64,000 bases of DNA, from the NCBI RefSeq assembly GCF_000971255.1, contig NZ_BBMC01000007.1, positions 123,628-187,627 on the forward strand, given 5' to 3'. Source of the stretch: Demequina rhizosphaerae (GTDB lineage: Bacteria > Actinomycetota > Actinomycetes > Actinomycetales > Demequinaceae). A program made the translations under genes and the position numbers. The notes under the pieces were generated by a model. It did not search any database, was not told the DNA's origin, and saw nothing but the letters and a program-made list of their open reading frames with translations. This document shows, in pieces, positions 46,462-54,721 of this stretch (position 1 is the stretch's first letter; every line of letters begins with the position of its first letter).

Positions 46462-47226
46462 TCAGCCCACCCCGCTGGCCTGAGCGGACGCGATGGTGCC
46501 GCCGGCGGCAAGCGGGGCCGACGGGGCCGCGATCCCGATCAGCAGGTCGGCCAGCGCCTGCGGCGCGGTGACCATCGCCTCGTGCCCGGTCTCGAGCTCG
46601 TACACGGGCCAGCCGCGCTCGCGTGCCCGGTCGGCCTGGCCGCGGAACACCCGCATCCAGCTCACGCACTCGATGAAGGTCGCCGGCACCCGGTCGACCT
46701 CGTCGCCGAGGCGGAGCGCGTCGGTGTAGGTCTTCCACGGATGAGCGGTGAGGCGAGGCAGCAGCCAGTCGCGATCGTCCGGGGACTCGACCCCGAGCAC
46801 CGTCAGGTCCCGCACGGGAACGAGCCACCCGAAGCCGCGCTCCCGCGCCGACTCCGCCCAGTGGTGCGCGACGTTCTCGGGCAGCAGGTCCCGTGCCGCG
46901 TCCCCGTCGTTCGCGACGAACGCGTCGAGGTACACCCGCGTCGAGATGGCGTCGGGCCGTCGATCGGCGACACCGCTGACGACCTGGCCCGCGTAGCTGT
47001 GCCCGACGAGGACGACCTCCGTCAGCCCGAGCGTGTCGACGAGCCGGGTGACGTCCTCCACGTGCGTGTCGAGTCCCACGAGGGGGGAGAGCAGGTGGCT
47101 CCTCTCGGACAGGCCCGTGAGCGTGGGGGCGTAAACCTCATGGCCGTGGCGACGGAGCCGCTCCGCGACCCGGTCCCAGCACCACCCGCCGTGCCACGCC
47201 CCGTGGATGAGGACGAACGTCGCCAC
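46462..47226 (-). CDS. alpha/beta hydrolase (esterase / hydroxynitrile lyase-like)
   Basis: A 254-residue alpha/beta hydrolase: oxyanion region LIHGAWHGGWCWDRV, nucleophile elbow LVGHSYAGQV and a final catalytic His in LETGHEAMV. This pattern is that of plant-type methylesterases/HNLs and bacterial EstC-like enzymes. It could release an aromatic acid from an ester. GTG 47226 is chosen because AGGAGG lies 5 nt upstream; an in-frame ATG at 47304 would add 26 residues and cover a probable operator. Confidence 0.82.
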   Translation of the reverse strand: MATFVLIHGAWHGGWCWDRVAERLRRHGHEVYAPTLTGLSERSHLLSPLVGLDTHVEDVTRLVDTLGLTEVVLVGHSYAGQVVSGVADRRPDAISTRVYLDAFVANDGDAARDLLPENVAHHWAESARERGFGWLVPVRDLTVLGVESPDDRDWLLPRLTAHPWKTYTDALRLGDEVDRVPATFIECVSWMRVFRGQADRARERGWPVYELETGHEAMVTAPQALADLLIGIAAPSAPLAAGGTIASAQASGVG

Positions 47227-47295
47227 GGCCACCTCCTCGTCGAGATCCGGGCGTCGGGGTGTGGGTGGGGCCTGCCGCACCTCATCCGACGCCTG

Positions 47296-47315
47296 TGTCG
47301 ACAATATTGTTAACA
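47296..47315. promoter_or_regulatory. 20-bp palindrome upstream of the hydrolase gene
   Basis: TGTCGACAAT and ATTGTTAACA match as inverted arms at 8 of 10 positions, with an AT-rich centre. It is 70-89 bp upstream of the hydrolase start and is a candidate operator of a regulator not yet identified. Confidence 0.45.
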
Positions 47316-47400
47316 GATCGCGGTGCCCGTGGTCGAGACCGTCTTCCGATCCGCAGCGGGTCGAGGCTCACGCAGGCGCGAGGGGCGGCCGATGCGGTCG

Positions 47401-48345
47401 TCAGTCCAGCGGGTGTGGTGCGAGCGAGGCGGCGGCCCGCCCGAGCACCGTCTTCAGCCATGCCAGCCCGGTGTCACGCTGGCGGGAGGGGTGCCAGAAG
47501 GCGTGCTCGGTGAACCGCTCGCTCTCGAACGGCGTCTCGACGACGGCGAAGTCGTCCGACGCGCACGCGCTCGCCGCCAGCGACCGCGGCATGAGTGCCC
47601 AGTGGGAGCTGCCGCGGAGCAGGTGGGGTATCGCCAGGTACGAGTGTGCCGAGGCGTGCGGGCCCGTGGAGCCGAGCGCGAGGTGCGCGTCGACGCCCGC
47701 CAGCGGCCGCAGCTGGCTGCGCGGCCCGAGCTCCGCGTGCAGCTGAGGGGAGCCCTGTAGGTCCTCCATCGTGAGCGCGGCGCGCTGCGCGAACGGGTGT
47801 GCGCTCGAGGTCACGACCACGAAGTCGTCGTCGAACAGGGGCATCGACGCGCTCGCGTACGCCGGCAGGTACACGACCGGCAGCACCAGCACGTCGCACT
47901 GAAGCAAAGCGCCGTCCGGATCCCTGATGAACGTGGTGGGCGTCGGCTCGAACGAGACGCCGACGTGCGGCGCCTCGTCCCGCAGGATCTCCATCAGCGG
48001 GGGGCCGAGGCGCGACAGCGAGTAGTCGGAGACGCAGATGCTGAACACGCGCTCCGAGGCGAGCGGGTCGAACTCGACGCCGCCCGAGAACAGCTCGCTC
48101 GCGGCGTCGTACGCCGCGCGCGCGGCCGGCCTCAGGCTCTCGGCGAACGGGGTGAGCTGCAGCTCGTTGCCCACCCTCACCAGCAGCTCGTCGCCGAAGT
48201 AGCCGCGCAGGCGGCGGAGGATGCCGCTCATCGCGGACTGGCCGATGTGGAGGCGTGCGCCCGCGTTGGTCACGTGGCGTTCCTCGAGCAGCGCGTTGAG
48301 CGCCACGAGAAGGTTGAGATCGATCGATTCCAGTCTGGCGACCAC
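47401..48345 (-). CDS. LysR-family regulator of the catabolic cluster
   Basis: A 314-residue LysR-type activator. The HTH region (about residues 6-65) reads DLNLLVALNALLEERHVTNAG and QSAMSGILRRLRGYFGDELLVR, in the NodD/PcpR-like branch. The rest is the two-lobed inducer domain. It is transcribed divergently from the dioxygenase operon, the standard arrangement for control of aromatic catabolism. GTG 48345 has AAGGAGG 5 nt upstream. Confidence 0.88.
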   Translation of the reverse strand: MVARLESIDLNLLVALNALLEERHVTNAGARLHIGQSAMSGILRRLRGYFGDELLVRVGNELQLTPFAESLRPAARAAYDAASELFSGGVEFDPLASERVFSICVSDYSLSRLGPPLMEILRDEAPHVGVSFEPTPTTFIRDPDGALLQCDVLVLPVVYLPAYASASMPLFDDDFVVVTSSAHPFAQRAALTMEDLQGSPQLHAELGPRSQLRPLAGVDAHLALGSTGPHASAHSYLAIPHLLRGSSHWALMPRSLAASACASDDFAVVETPFESERFTEHAFWHPSRQRDTGLAWLKTVLGRAAASLAPHPLD

Positions 48346-48525
48346 GGCGTCCTCCTTCTCGTGCGGGGAGCGTAGCAGTCGGTGATAGCGGGCATCGCGA
48401 AGAACCATTTCCGCGCGCGTGCCGTGGCTTCCTACCGTGGGGGCACCCGGAACGCCTCGGCGTGCGGGTATGAGCGACGTCGATGGCGACCAGCGCCGTC
48501 GATGGACCGACGGCAGGAGGCCTCG
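48346..48525. promoter_or_regulatory. LysR/dioxygenase divergent control region
   Basis: 180 bp. A short dyad GAT-N7-ATC (48384-48396) is a possible LysR half-site pair. TTCCTACCGTGG at 48429-48440 contains a -10-like TACCGT and recurs with one added T in front of the CMD-family gene (51469-51481). Confidence 0.4.
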
Positions 48526-49452
48526 ATGACCCCGATCCACAGTCTCGGCTACGTGGCGTTCCAGTCGCCTCGCGCGGACGAGTGGCCACGGTTCGCGACG
48601 GAGGTGTTCGGGCTCGAGAGCGAGCAGGACGAGTCCGGCGCCGTCAACCTGCGCTGGGACGACCGCATGTACCGCATGCGGATCGTGCCGGGCCCCGACG
48701 ACCGCCTGCTCCACCTGGGTTGGGAGACGTCCAACCGGCTCGACTTCGCCGCCGCGATCGACGACCTGCGGGGCAAGGGGGTCGAGGTCGTCGAGGAGCC
48801 CGCCGAGCTCGCGGACGCACGCCGCGTGAGCGCGCTGGCGTCGTTCAGCGACCCGTTCGGGGTGCGTCACGAGCTCTTCTGGGGCCCCGGCCACATGGAC
48901 CGCACGTTCCGCGGCCAGCGCGCGACGTCGTCGTTCATCACCGGCGACCAGGGCCTCGGCCACGCCGTGCTCATCGTCCCCGACCTGGAGATCGCGAGCC
49001 AGTTCTACGAGGGCACGCTCGGGTTCAAGTGCAGCGACATCGTCGACGTCGGCATCGGCCCCATGGCGTTCCTCCGCTGCAATCCGCGGCATCACAGCCT
49101 GGCGATCTGGGGCATCCCCGGCTCGCTCGGGCTCAACCACGTGATGGTGGAGAGCACCGACATCGACGATGTGGGCCGCGCCTACGACCTGGCGCAGCGC
49201 AGCGAGTACGAGATCAGCGCGAGCCTCGGGCGGCACGCGGGCGACGAGCAGCTGTCGTTCTACACGCGCACGCCGAGCGGCTTCGACCTCGAGTTCGGCG
49301 CCGACTCGCTCGTGATCGACGACGACGACGCCTGGAGCATGCGGCGCATCGATCGGCGCTGGGGCAACCGCAGCGAGATCTGGGGCCACCAGTTCCGGCC
49401 GCTGCCGCCGCAGAGCTCCGTGCACGCGTACCCCGCCGAGGCGCACCAGTGA
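48526..49452 (+). CDS. extradiol ring-cleavage dioxygenase, VOC superfamily (BphC/type I)
   Basis: A 308-residue two-domain VOC protein of the type I extradiol dioxygenases. The metal triad is visible in the C-terminal domain: His in GLGHAVL, His in GLNHVMVE and Glu in FDLEFG. It should cleave a catechol derivative next to the hydroxyls with Fe(II). CAGGAGG precedes ATG 48526. Its stop overlaps the amidohydrolase start by GTGA, making a coupled three-gene unit. Confidence 0.88.
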   Translation: MTPIHSLGYVAFQSPRADEWPRFATEVFGLESEQDESGAVNLRWDDRMYRMRIVPGPDDRLLHLGWETSNRLDFAAAIDDLRGKGVEVVEEPAELADARRVSALASFSDPFGVRHELFWGPGHMDRTFRGQRATSSFITGDQGLGHAVLIVPDLEIASQFYEGTLGFKCSDIVDVGIGPMAFLRCNPRHHSLAIWGIPGSLGLNHVMVESTDIDDVGRAYDLAQRSEYEISASLGRHAGDEQLSFYTRTPSGFDLEFGADSLVIDDDDAWSMRRIDRRWGNRSEIWGHQFRPLPPQSSVHAYPAEAHQ

Positions 49453-50441
49453 TCGACGTCCACGCGCACCTGTTCTTCGACGAGCTGCTGGGTACGGCCG
49501 GGGCGCTCGGGCCGGAGATCCGCAAGGTCGGGGAGGGGCGCCACGAGATCGTGGTCGGCGGCTACCGCTGGCCGATCGGGCCCAAGTCGAGCCTCGCCGA
49601 GACGTCGCGGCAGCGCGTCGACTCGCTCGACGAGGACGGCATCGACGTCCAGGTGCTGTCGCTGTCGCCGCTGTGGCTGCTCACGCACACCCCGACCGAG
49701 GTCGCACAGCCGTTCCTCCGCTCCGCGAACACCCTCATGGCGGACTGGTGCGCTCAGCAGCCGGACCGGCTCAAGGGCTTCGCCGCGCTGCCGACGGTGG
49801 ACGTCGGCGCCGCCGTCCGCGAGCTCGAGTTCGCCGTGCGCGAGCTGGGGCTCGTGGGCGCCTACATCGGCACGGACGCCCGGGCGTCGCTGGACCACCC
49901 CGACCTGGACGACCTCTACCAGGCCTGCGTCGACCTCGACGTGCCGCTGTTCGTCCACTCGACCGTGCCGGGCGTCGACGGGCCTGCGGGCGATCCCCGC
50001 CTCGAGCGCTTCGACTGGCACGTGACCCTCGGGTACCCGCACGAGGAGACGCTCGCGGTCGCGTCGCTGCTCTTCGGTGGGGTGTTGGCCCGGCACCCTC
50101 GCCTGGACGTGTACGTCAGCCACGGCGGCGGGAGCTTCGCGTTCCAGCACGGCCGGCTGCGGGCATTCGCGGCGCTGCCCCGCTCGCCGATCACGGTCGA
50201 GGAGTTCGACAGGCAGTTCGCGCGGCTCTGGTTCGACACCCACGTGAACTCGGAGGCGTCCTTGGCGCTGCTGCGCGCGGTCGCGAACCCCGACCGGCTC
50301 GTGTTCGGCACGAACTACCGCGGGTGGGACTCGGGATCGACGGCCGAGGTCGAGACGATCGCCGCAAGCGTGGTCGCGAACGCAGGGGTCCTGCTGCGCG
50401 CGCCCGAGCTCGTTCCGGCGCACGGGAAGGGAAGGTCATGA
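49449..50441 (+). CDS. amidohydrolase-family decarboxylase (ACMSD-like)
   Basis: A 330-residue amidohydrolase with the N-terminal metal site IDVHAHLF, later His in LFVHSTVPG, VYVSHGGG and the Asp-containing LVFGTNYRGWDS. This is the ACMSD / 2,6-dihydroxybenzoate decarboxylase group. In meta-cleavage routes such enzymes remove a carboxyl from a carboxymuconic semialdehyde. The expected Asp of a GTDYP motif appears as GTNYR, a change at a metal/catalytic position. It overlaps both neighbours by 4 nt. Confidence 0.82.
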   Translation: MIDVHAHLFFDELLGTAGALGPEIRKVGEGRHEIVVGGYRWPIGPKSSLAETSRQRVDSLDEDGIDVQVLSLSPLWLLTHTPTEVAQPFLRSANTLMADWCAQQPDRLKGFAALPTVDVGAAVRELEFAVRELGLVGAYIGTDARASLDHPDLDDLYQACVDLDVPLFVHSTVPGVDGPAGDPRLERFDWHVTLGYPHEETLAVASLLFGGVLARHPRLDVYVSHGGGSFAFQHGRLRAFAALPRSPITVEEFDRQFARLWFDTHVNSEASLALLRAVANPDRLVFGTNYRGWDSGSTAEVETIAASVVANAGVLLRAPELVPAHGKGRS

Positions 50442-51427
50442 GGATCGCACGATGGCAGCGACGCGACGGCACGATCGAGGGCGGCTTCATCCATGACGGC
50501 CACGCCGCGCCCCTGCCCGACGGCAGGCCCGTCGACGTCCTCATCCAGGCCGGCCTGCCGACGACGCTCGCGTTCGGACGCGAGCTGCTCGAGGAGGGCG
50601 ACCGTTCGGACTGGAGGCCGCTCGACACGGTGAGGCTCGTGCCGCCGCTCGTCCCACGGAGCGTCCGTGACTTCGTGACGTTCGAGGAGCACGTCGAGGG
50701 CATGGTGAAGGGAGGGTCGCGCGACGCGACGGTGTCCGACGAGTGGTACGAGGCCCCCACCTTCTACTTCACCAACCCGCACACCCTGATCGGCCCCACC
50801 GAGCCGATCGTGCCCCCGCGGACCGCGCGGCTGGACTTCGAGCTCGAGGTCGCCGTGGTGATCGGGGCGACCCGCGAGTGCGACGGCCGGCACATGAGCG
50901 TCGAGCGTGCGGCGGACCAGATCTTCGGCTACACGATCTTCAACGACTGGAGCGCACGCGATCTCCAGGCGCGCGAGATGAAGGTCAACCTCGGCCCGTG
51001 CAAGGGCAAGGACTTCGGCACCACCCTGGGGCCCTGGATCGTGACGGCCGACGAGTTCTCCGACCGCCTCACGGACGACGGGTTCCTCGACGTCGACGTG
51101 GCGATCGAGGTCAACGGCGTGGCCTTCGGCAGCGACAACCTGTCGCGGATGGCCTGGACGTTCCCGGAGCTCATCGCCTACGCGTCGCGCGACTCGCGCG
51201 TCGCGCCGGGCGACGTGCTCGCCTCGGGGACCTCGGGCCAGGGCTGCCTCGCGGAGGCGTGGGGCCGCACGGGTGAGATCGACCCCCCGCCGTTGAAGCC
51301 CGGGGACACCGTGCGGATCCTCGTCGACGGCATCGGGGAGACGGCCAACGTGGTCGCCGAGCCCCGCGCGAGCCAGCCGCCGATCCCGTCCGCTCGGCGT
51401 CGTGAGGCCCGCCTTCACGCCCTCTGA
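50438..51427 (+). CDS. fumarylacetoacetate hydrolase (FAH) family protein
   Basis: A 329-residue FAH-family enzyme. The metal ligands are in DFELEVAVVIG (two Glu) and FNDWSARDLQ (Asp), and the closing TSGQGCLAE is typical. The N-terminal ~75 residues form the accessory domain. Relatives hydrolyse acylpyruvates or hydrate/decarboxylate ring-cleavage products, which fits its place after the dioxygenase and decarboxylase. The start overlaps the upstream stop (ATGA). Confidence 0.87.
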   Translation: MRIARWQRRDGTIEGGFIHDGHAAPLPDGRPVDVLIQAGLPTTLAFGRELLEEGDRSDWRPLDTVRLVPPLVPRSVRDFVTFEEHVEGMVKGGSRDATVSDEWYEAPTFYFTNPHTLIGPTEPIVPPRTARLDFELEVAVVIGATRECDGRHMSVERAADQIFGYTIFNDWSARDLQAREMKVNLGPCKGKDFGTTLGPWIVTADEFSDRLTDDGFLDVDVAIEVNGVAFGSDNLSRMAWTFPELIAYASRDSRVAPGDVLASGTSGQGCLAEAWGRTGEIDPPPLKPGDTVRILVDGIGETANVVAEPRASQPPIPSARRREARLHAL

Positions 51428-51541
51428 GGGTACGTGGGGACGATGGTCCCGAGACTGATTGACATTCGTTCCTTACCGTGGACACGTACCCCGACGCCGG
51501 CGAGGCCGCCGGCTCTGATACCCCGAAAGGACGGGTCCACG
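51428..51541 (+). promoter_or_regulatory. promoter region of the CMD-family gene
   Basis: It contains GATTGACA (51457-51464) and TTCCTTACCGTGG (51469-51481). The first is shared with the hydroxylase promoter (minus strand, 54267-54260) and the second with the dioxygenase promoter. A -10 TACCGT at 51474 would give a leader of about 55 nt. TTGACA and TACCGT are only 9 bp apart, so they do not form one promoter. Confidence 0.4.
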
Positions 51542-51886
51542 ATGAACCACCAGGAGCACTACGACGACGTGATGTGCGGCATCGGCGCGCTCGGCGAGCA
51601 CATCCCCGGCACCATCAAGAGCTTCTTCTCGCTCCACCACGCGGCCCTCGCCGACGGTGCGCTGCCGAAGTCGACCAAGGAGCTCCTGGCGCTCGCGATC
51701 GCGATCTCGGTCCGTTGCGGCGGCTGCATCACCTGCCACGTCAAGGACGCGCTCGCCTCGGGCGCCACGCCCGAGCAGGTCTACGAGACCATCGGCGTCG
51801 CGATCCTCATGGGCGGCGGCCCCTCGGCCGTGTACGGCAACGAGGCCCGCAAGGCCGTCGAGGCCTTCGCCGGCGTCCCGGCCTAA
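51542..51886 (+). CDS. carboxymuconolactone decarboxylase / AhpD-like protein
   Basis: A 114-residue all-helical CMD-family protein. The CxxC motif CGGCITCH marks the AhpD-like peroxidase branch rather than true PcaC. It may protect against peroxides made during oxygenation or act on a ring-cleavage product. GGACGGGTCCACG lies upstream. A strong terminator follows. Confidence 0.86.
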   Translation: MNHQEHYDDVMCGIGALGEHIPGTIKSFFSLHHAALADGALPKSTKELLALAIAISVRCGGCITCHVKDALASGATPEQVYETIGVAILMGGGPSAVYGNEARKAVEAFAGVPA

Positions 51887-51897
51887 GCACCACCTTC

Positions 51898-51932
51898 ACG
51901 AAGGCGGGGATCCCTCCGGTCCCCGCCTTCGT
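51898..51932. terminator. hairpin terminator between convergent transcripts
   Basis: A perfect 13-bp stem: ACGAAGGCGGGGA (51898-51910) with TCCCCGCCTTCGT (51920-51932), 9-nt loop. It separates the CMD gene from the minus-strand cyclase operon. Confidence 0.85.
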
Positions 51933-51956
51933 CATGCCCGCCGGCAGGGCGCCCGG

Positions 51957-52955
51957 TCAGAGGATCGCCACCGGGTTGATGGGGGAGCCCACCGCCCCCG
52001 TGATCGGCAGGGGTGCGGCGGACAGGAGGAACTCGTAGCGCCCGGCGGCCGCGCAGGCGTCGGCGAGCTCGTCGAGGTTCCACATCTCGCCGATCGTGAG
52101 CCCCATGTTGGGGATGACGACCTGGTGGAGCGGCTGGAACGACGGCGCGTCGAACTCGTTGGGGCGGACCTCGAAGCCCCACGTGTCCGTGGCGATCGCC
52201 GCGATCTCGGTGCGGTGGAGCCATCCGGCGGTCGTGAGCGAGAGTCCCGGTGCCGGGCCGCCGGCGTAGTCGCCCCAGCCGTCGCGGCGCGTGCGGCTGA
52301 ACTGGCCGGTGCGCACGACGACGATGTCGCCGCGCCGGACGATGCTCGAGGGGCCTTGGGTCGCGATCGTGCGCTCAAGGTCGGCGGCGGTGATCGCGTA
52401 GCCGTCCTCGAGCTCGCCGCTGTCCGGGCGGAGCGCGCGGCCGACGTCGAGCAGGACGCCGCGCGCGACGATGACGTCCGAGGCGTGCTCGATCCCGGTC
52501 ACCCGGTCGCCGTCGCTCGTCACGACGTCGCCTGCCCTGCGGCCGTTCCACGCCACGCCGTGGTCGAAGATGTGACCCAGGCCGTCCCATTGCGTCGAGC
52601 ACTGGAGGGGCATCGAGATGACGTCGTCCGCCCCGCCGATGCCGTGCGGGAATCCCTGTGCCCCGCGCTCCGCGTCCGTCCCGGTGTCGGTCATCGTGTG
52701 CACCGGGTTGGTGCGCCGCCGCCAGCCCTTCTGCGGCCCGTCGGTGTCGAACCGCTGCGCGAGCGAGATGACGCGCCCGGTCCGCACCAGCGCCGCGGCG
52801 GCGACGCGCGCGGGACCGTCGATGTGGTTGAGGGTTCCGAGCACATCGTCCGCGCCCCAGCGGCCCCAGTTGCGGTACGCGAGGGCGCGGGTGCCGATCT
52901 CGCCCTCGGGGTCGGCGCGATCGAGGTCGGCGGGGTTCTCGCTGGGCGCGGTCAT
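51957..52955 (-). CDS. cyclase family protein (kynurenine formamidase-like metal hydrolase)
   Basis: A 332-residue protein of the cyclase/KynB family. It has the metal-site pattern QCSTQWDGLGHIFDHGVAWNG (HxGTHxD equivalent is degenerate: TQWDGLGH) and the C-terminal ALPITGAVGSPINPVAIL. Members hydrolyse formamides, lactones or similar. It is larger than KynB (about 210). In this cluster it might open a lactone or amide ring. AGGAGA precedes ATG 52955. It is downstream of and co-directional with the hydroxylase. Confidence 0.82.
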   Translation of the reverse strand: MTAPSENPADLDRADPEGEIGTRALAYRNWGRWGADDVLGTLNHIDGPARVAAAALVRTGRVISLAQRFDTDGPQKGWRRRTNPVHTMTDTGTDAERGAQGFPHGIGGADDVISMPLQCSTQWDGLGHIFDHGVAWNGRRAGDVVTSDGDRVTGIEHASDVIVARGVLLDVGRALRPDSGELEDGYAITAADLERTIATQGPSSIVRRGDIVVVRTGQFSRTRRDGWGDYAGGPAPGLSLTTAGWLHRTEIAAIATDTWGFEVRPNEFDAPSFQPLHQVVIPNMGLTIGEMWNLDELADACAAAGRYEFLLSAAPLPITGAVGSPINPVAIL

Positions 52956-53011
52956 GACGTCTCCTGAATCGCATCGGGGGGAAGGCGAGCGCGGTCGGCG
53001 TCGCCGACCGG

Positions 53012-54145
53012 CTAGAGCGGCTGCGCGAGCAGCTTGCTGACGTCTGTCATGAGCTCGGCCGACTCGCGGTTCTTGTCGGCCTCGCGCCGCCATTCGGCGA
53101 TCTGCAGCGAGCTCTCGACGACGGCCTGCGCGCGCGGCACGCGGCGGGCGTAGAACTCGTCCCACAGGTCCTCGTCGAGGCGGTCCCGGCTCGCCAGGAG
53201 GTCGGCGAGGACGACGGCGTCCTCGAGACCCTGGGCCGCGCCCTGTGCGAGCGTCGGCGGGCAGCTGTGAGCAGCGTCGCCGATCAGCGCGACGCGTCCG
53301 CGGTGCCAGTCCCCGGGCAGGAAGAGCGCGCTCATGCGCGTGTAGTTGAGCGCGGACGCGCTCGTCAGGGTGGTCACGATCTCGTCCCACGGGCCGTGGT
53401 ACTGCGATGCGAGCGCGCGCATCTCCTCGAGCATCTCCTCGGTCGAGAGATGGGAGCGGTCGCGGTAGTCGTCGACGATGTAGACGTACATGGTGTCGGG
53501 CCCCGTGGGGGAGTAGCCCGAGTAGTACGCCGCTCCGCCGTAGATGAGCTCGGTGCAGGTCACGCCTCGGGCCAGCGGCACGAAGGCCCGCCACACGCCG
53601 AAGTCGAGCATCTCTGGCCGCGTGCGGATCTTGAGCAGCGACCGCACCGTCGAGTGCAGACCGTCGGCTCCCACCACGAGGTCGGCCTCCCGCGTGAGCC
53701 CGCTGGCCGCGGTGACGCGGGCGTGGTCGTCATCCTGCGATATCGCCACGACGCGGGTGCCTTCATGTACCGCGACGCCGAGCTCATCCGCCCGGGTGCG
53801 GAGCACGCGCGCGAGGTCCGGCCGGTACATCCCCGCGGCAGCCGGGTACTCGGGTCCGCCCGAACGGTGCGTGTCGACGCGGAAGAGCTCGGTGCCCGTG
53901 TCGTCGGGCGCGCGCAGGACCAGGGCGTCGAACACCGACGCGTGCCGCTGCACCTCCTCCCAGACTCCCACCCGGTCGAGCATCCGCAGCGCGTTGCCCT
54001 GCAGGCTGATGCCCGAGCCGACCGGCGCGGAGGTGCGGTAGGCCTCGAGCAGGTCGACCTTGACGCCCTCGGCCGCGAGAAGGCAGGACATCGCGAGGCC
54101 CGAGATGCCGCCGCCGGCGATGACCGCAGACTCGATCGCCGTCAT
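53012..54145 (-). CDS. FAD-dependent aromatic hydroxylase (salicylate/3-hydroxybenzoate hydroxylase-like)
   Basis: A 377-residue group A flavoprotein monooxygenase. FAD motifs in order: GGGISGLAMSCLLAAEG (N-terminal Rossmann), DLVVGADGLHSTVR (DG motif), ALIGDAAHSCPPTLAQG (GD motif). It would add a hydroxyl to an aromatic acid with NAD(P)H and O2, supplying the catechol for the dioxygenase. It is the first gene of a minus-strand pair with the cyclase, 56 bp apart. Confidence 0.9.
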   Translation of the reverse strand: MTAIESAVIAGGGISGLAMSCLLAAEGVKVDLLEAYRTSAPVGSGISLQGNALRMLDRVGVWEEVQRHASVFDALVLRAPDDTGTELFRVDTHRSGGPEYPAAAGMYRPDLARVLRTRADELGVAVHEGTRVVAISQDDDHARVTAASGLTREADLVVGADGLHSTVRSLLKIRTRPEMLDFGVWRAFVPLARGVTCTELIYGGAAYYSGYSPTGPDTMYVYIVDDYRDRSHLSTEEMLEEMRALASQYHGPWDEIVTTLTSASALNYTRMSALFLPGDWHRGRVALIGDAAHSCPPTLAQGAAQGLEDAVVLADLLASRDRLDEDLWDEFYARRVPRAQAVVESSLQIAEWRREADKNRESAELMTDVSKLLAQPL

Positions 54146-54721
54146 CGCAGCCGCTCGCCTCGGGAGGACCGCGACGTCATCGGTGGCTCTCCGGTAGCCG
54201 TGCGAGCGCTGGTTGTCACGGAGCCTCCCCGGGTGCGATGCGGCGACGTTGCTGATCGCTGTCAATCTACGAAGAGCACGGTCCCTGCGGAAACAGCGGT
54301 GCGCGATACCGGCCATGCGTCGGCACGATGCGTGGAGGGGCCTGTCGCGTCGACCGCCACGGGCCTGCGCGGCCTGCGCGCTCGTCACGATCTGCGCCAC
54401 CGCATCCGAGGATTCCGCGAAGCAGGGGAGACCGGCGCTGGAGAAGGCGATCGCGCCGGCGATCGCGTCCCGCTGACGCGCCGTACGCCCGCCTCTCGCG
54501 GGTCCCGGGTCGAGCGCCGTACAATGCAGGGGCACCAGCGATCGCGCCACGGCGCGATATGCATCCGCCCACCTCGGCATCGGCACCAGCCGACGCGCCG
54601 CCGGCCCATCTGACGGGCCCGTGGAAGCGCGAGGACACCGAGGGACGGAGCCCGCATCTCCGCGGGACCCCCGGGCGGCGCCGCGTGCCGCGCCTGCGGC
54701 ACGTACCGAGAAGGAGACGAT
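54146..54721. promoter_or_regulatory. 576-bp gap between hydroxylase and SNF2 gene
   Basis: No gene is supported here. On the minus strand GATTGACA (54267-54260) is a possible -35 or activator site for the hydroxylase. On the plus strand TACAAT (54520-54525) is a candidate -10 for the SNF2 gene, with a leader near 190 nt. A stem-loop with 8-bp stem (54684-54691 with 54696-54703) lies just before the SNF2 ribosome site. Confidence 0.4.

Noticed and set aside
51457..51481. TTGACA and TACCGT as one promoter before the CMD gene
   Set aside because: They are only 9 bp apart, too close for a sigma70-type promoter.
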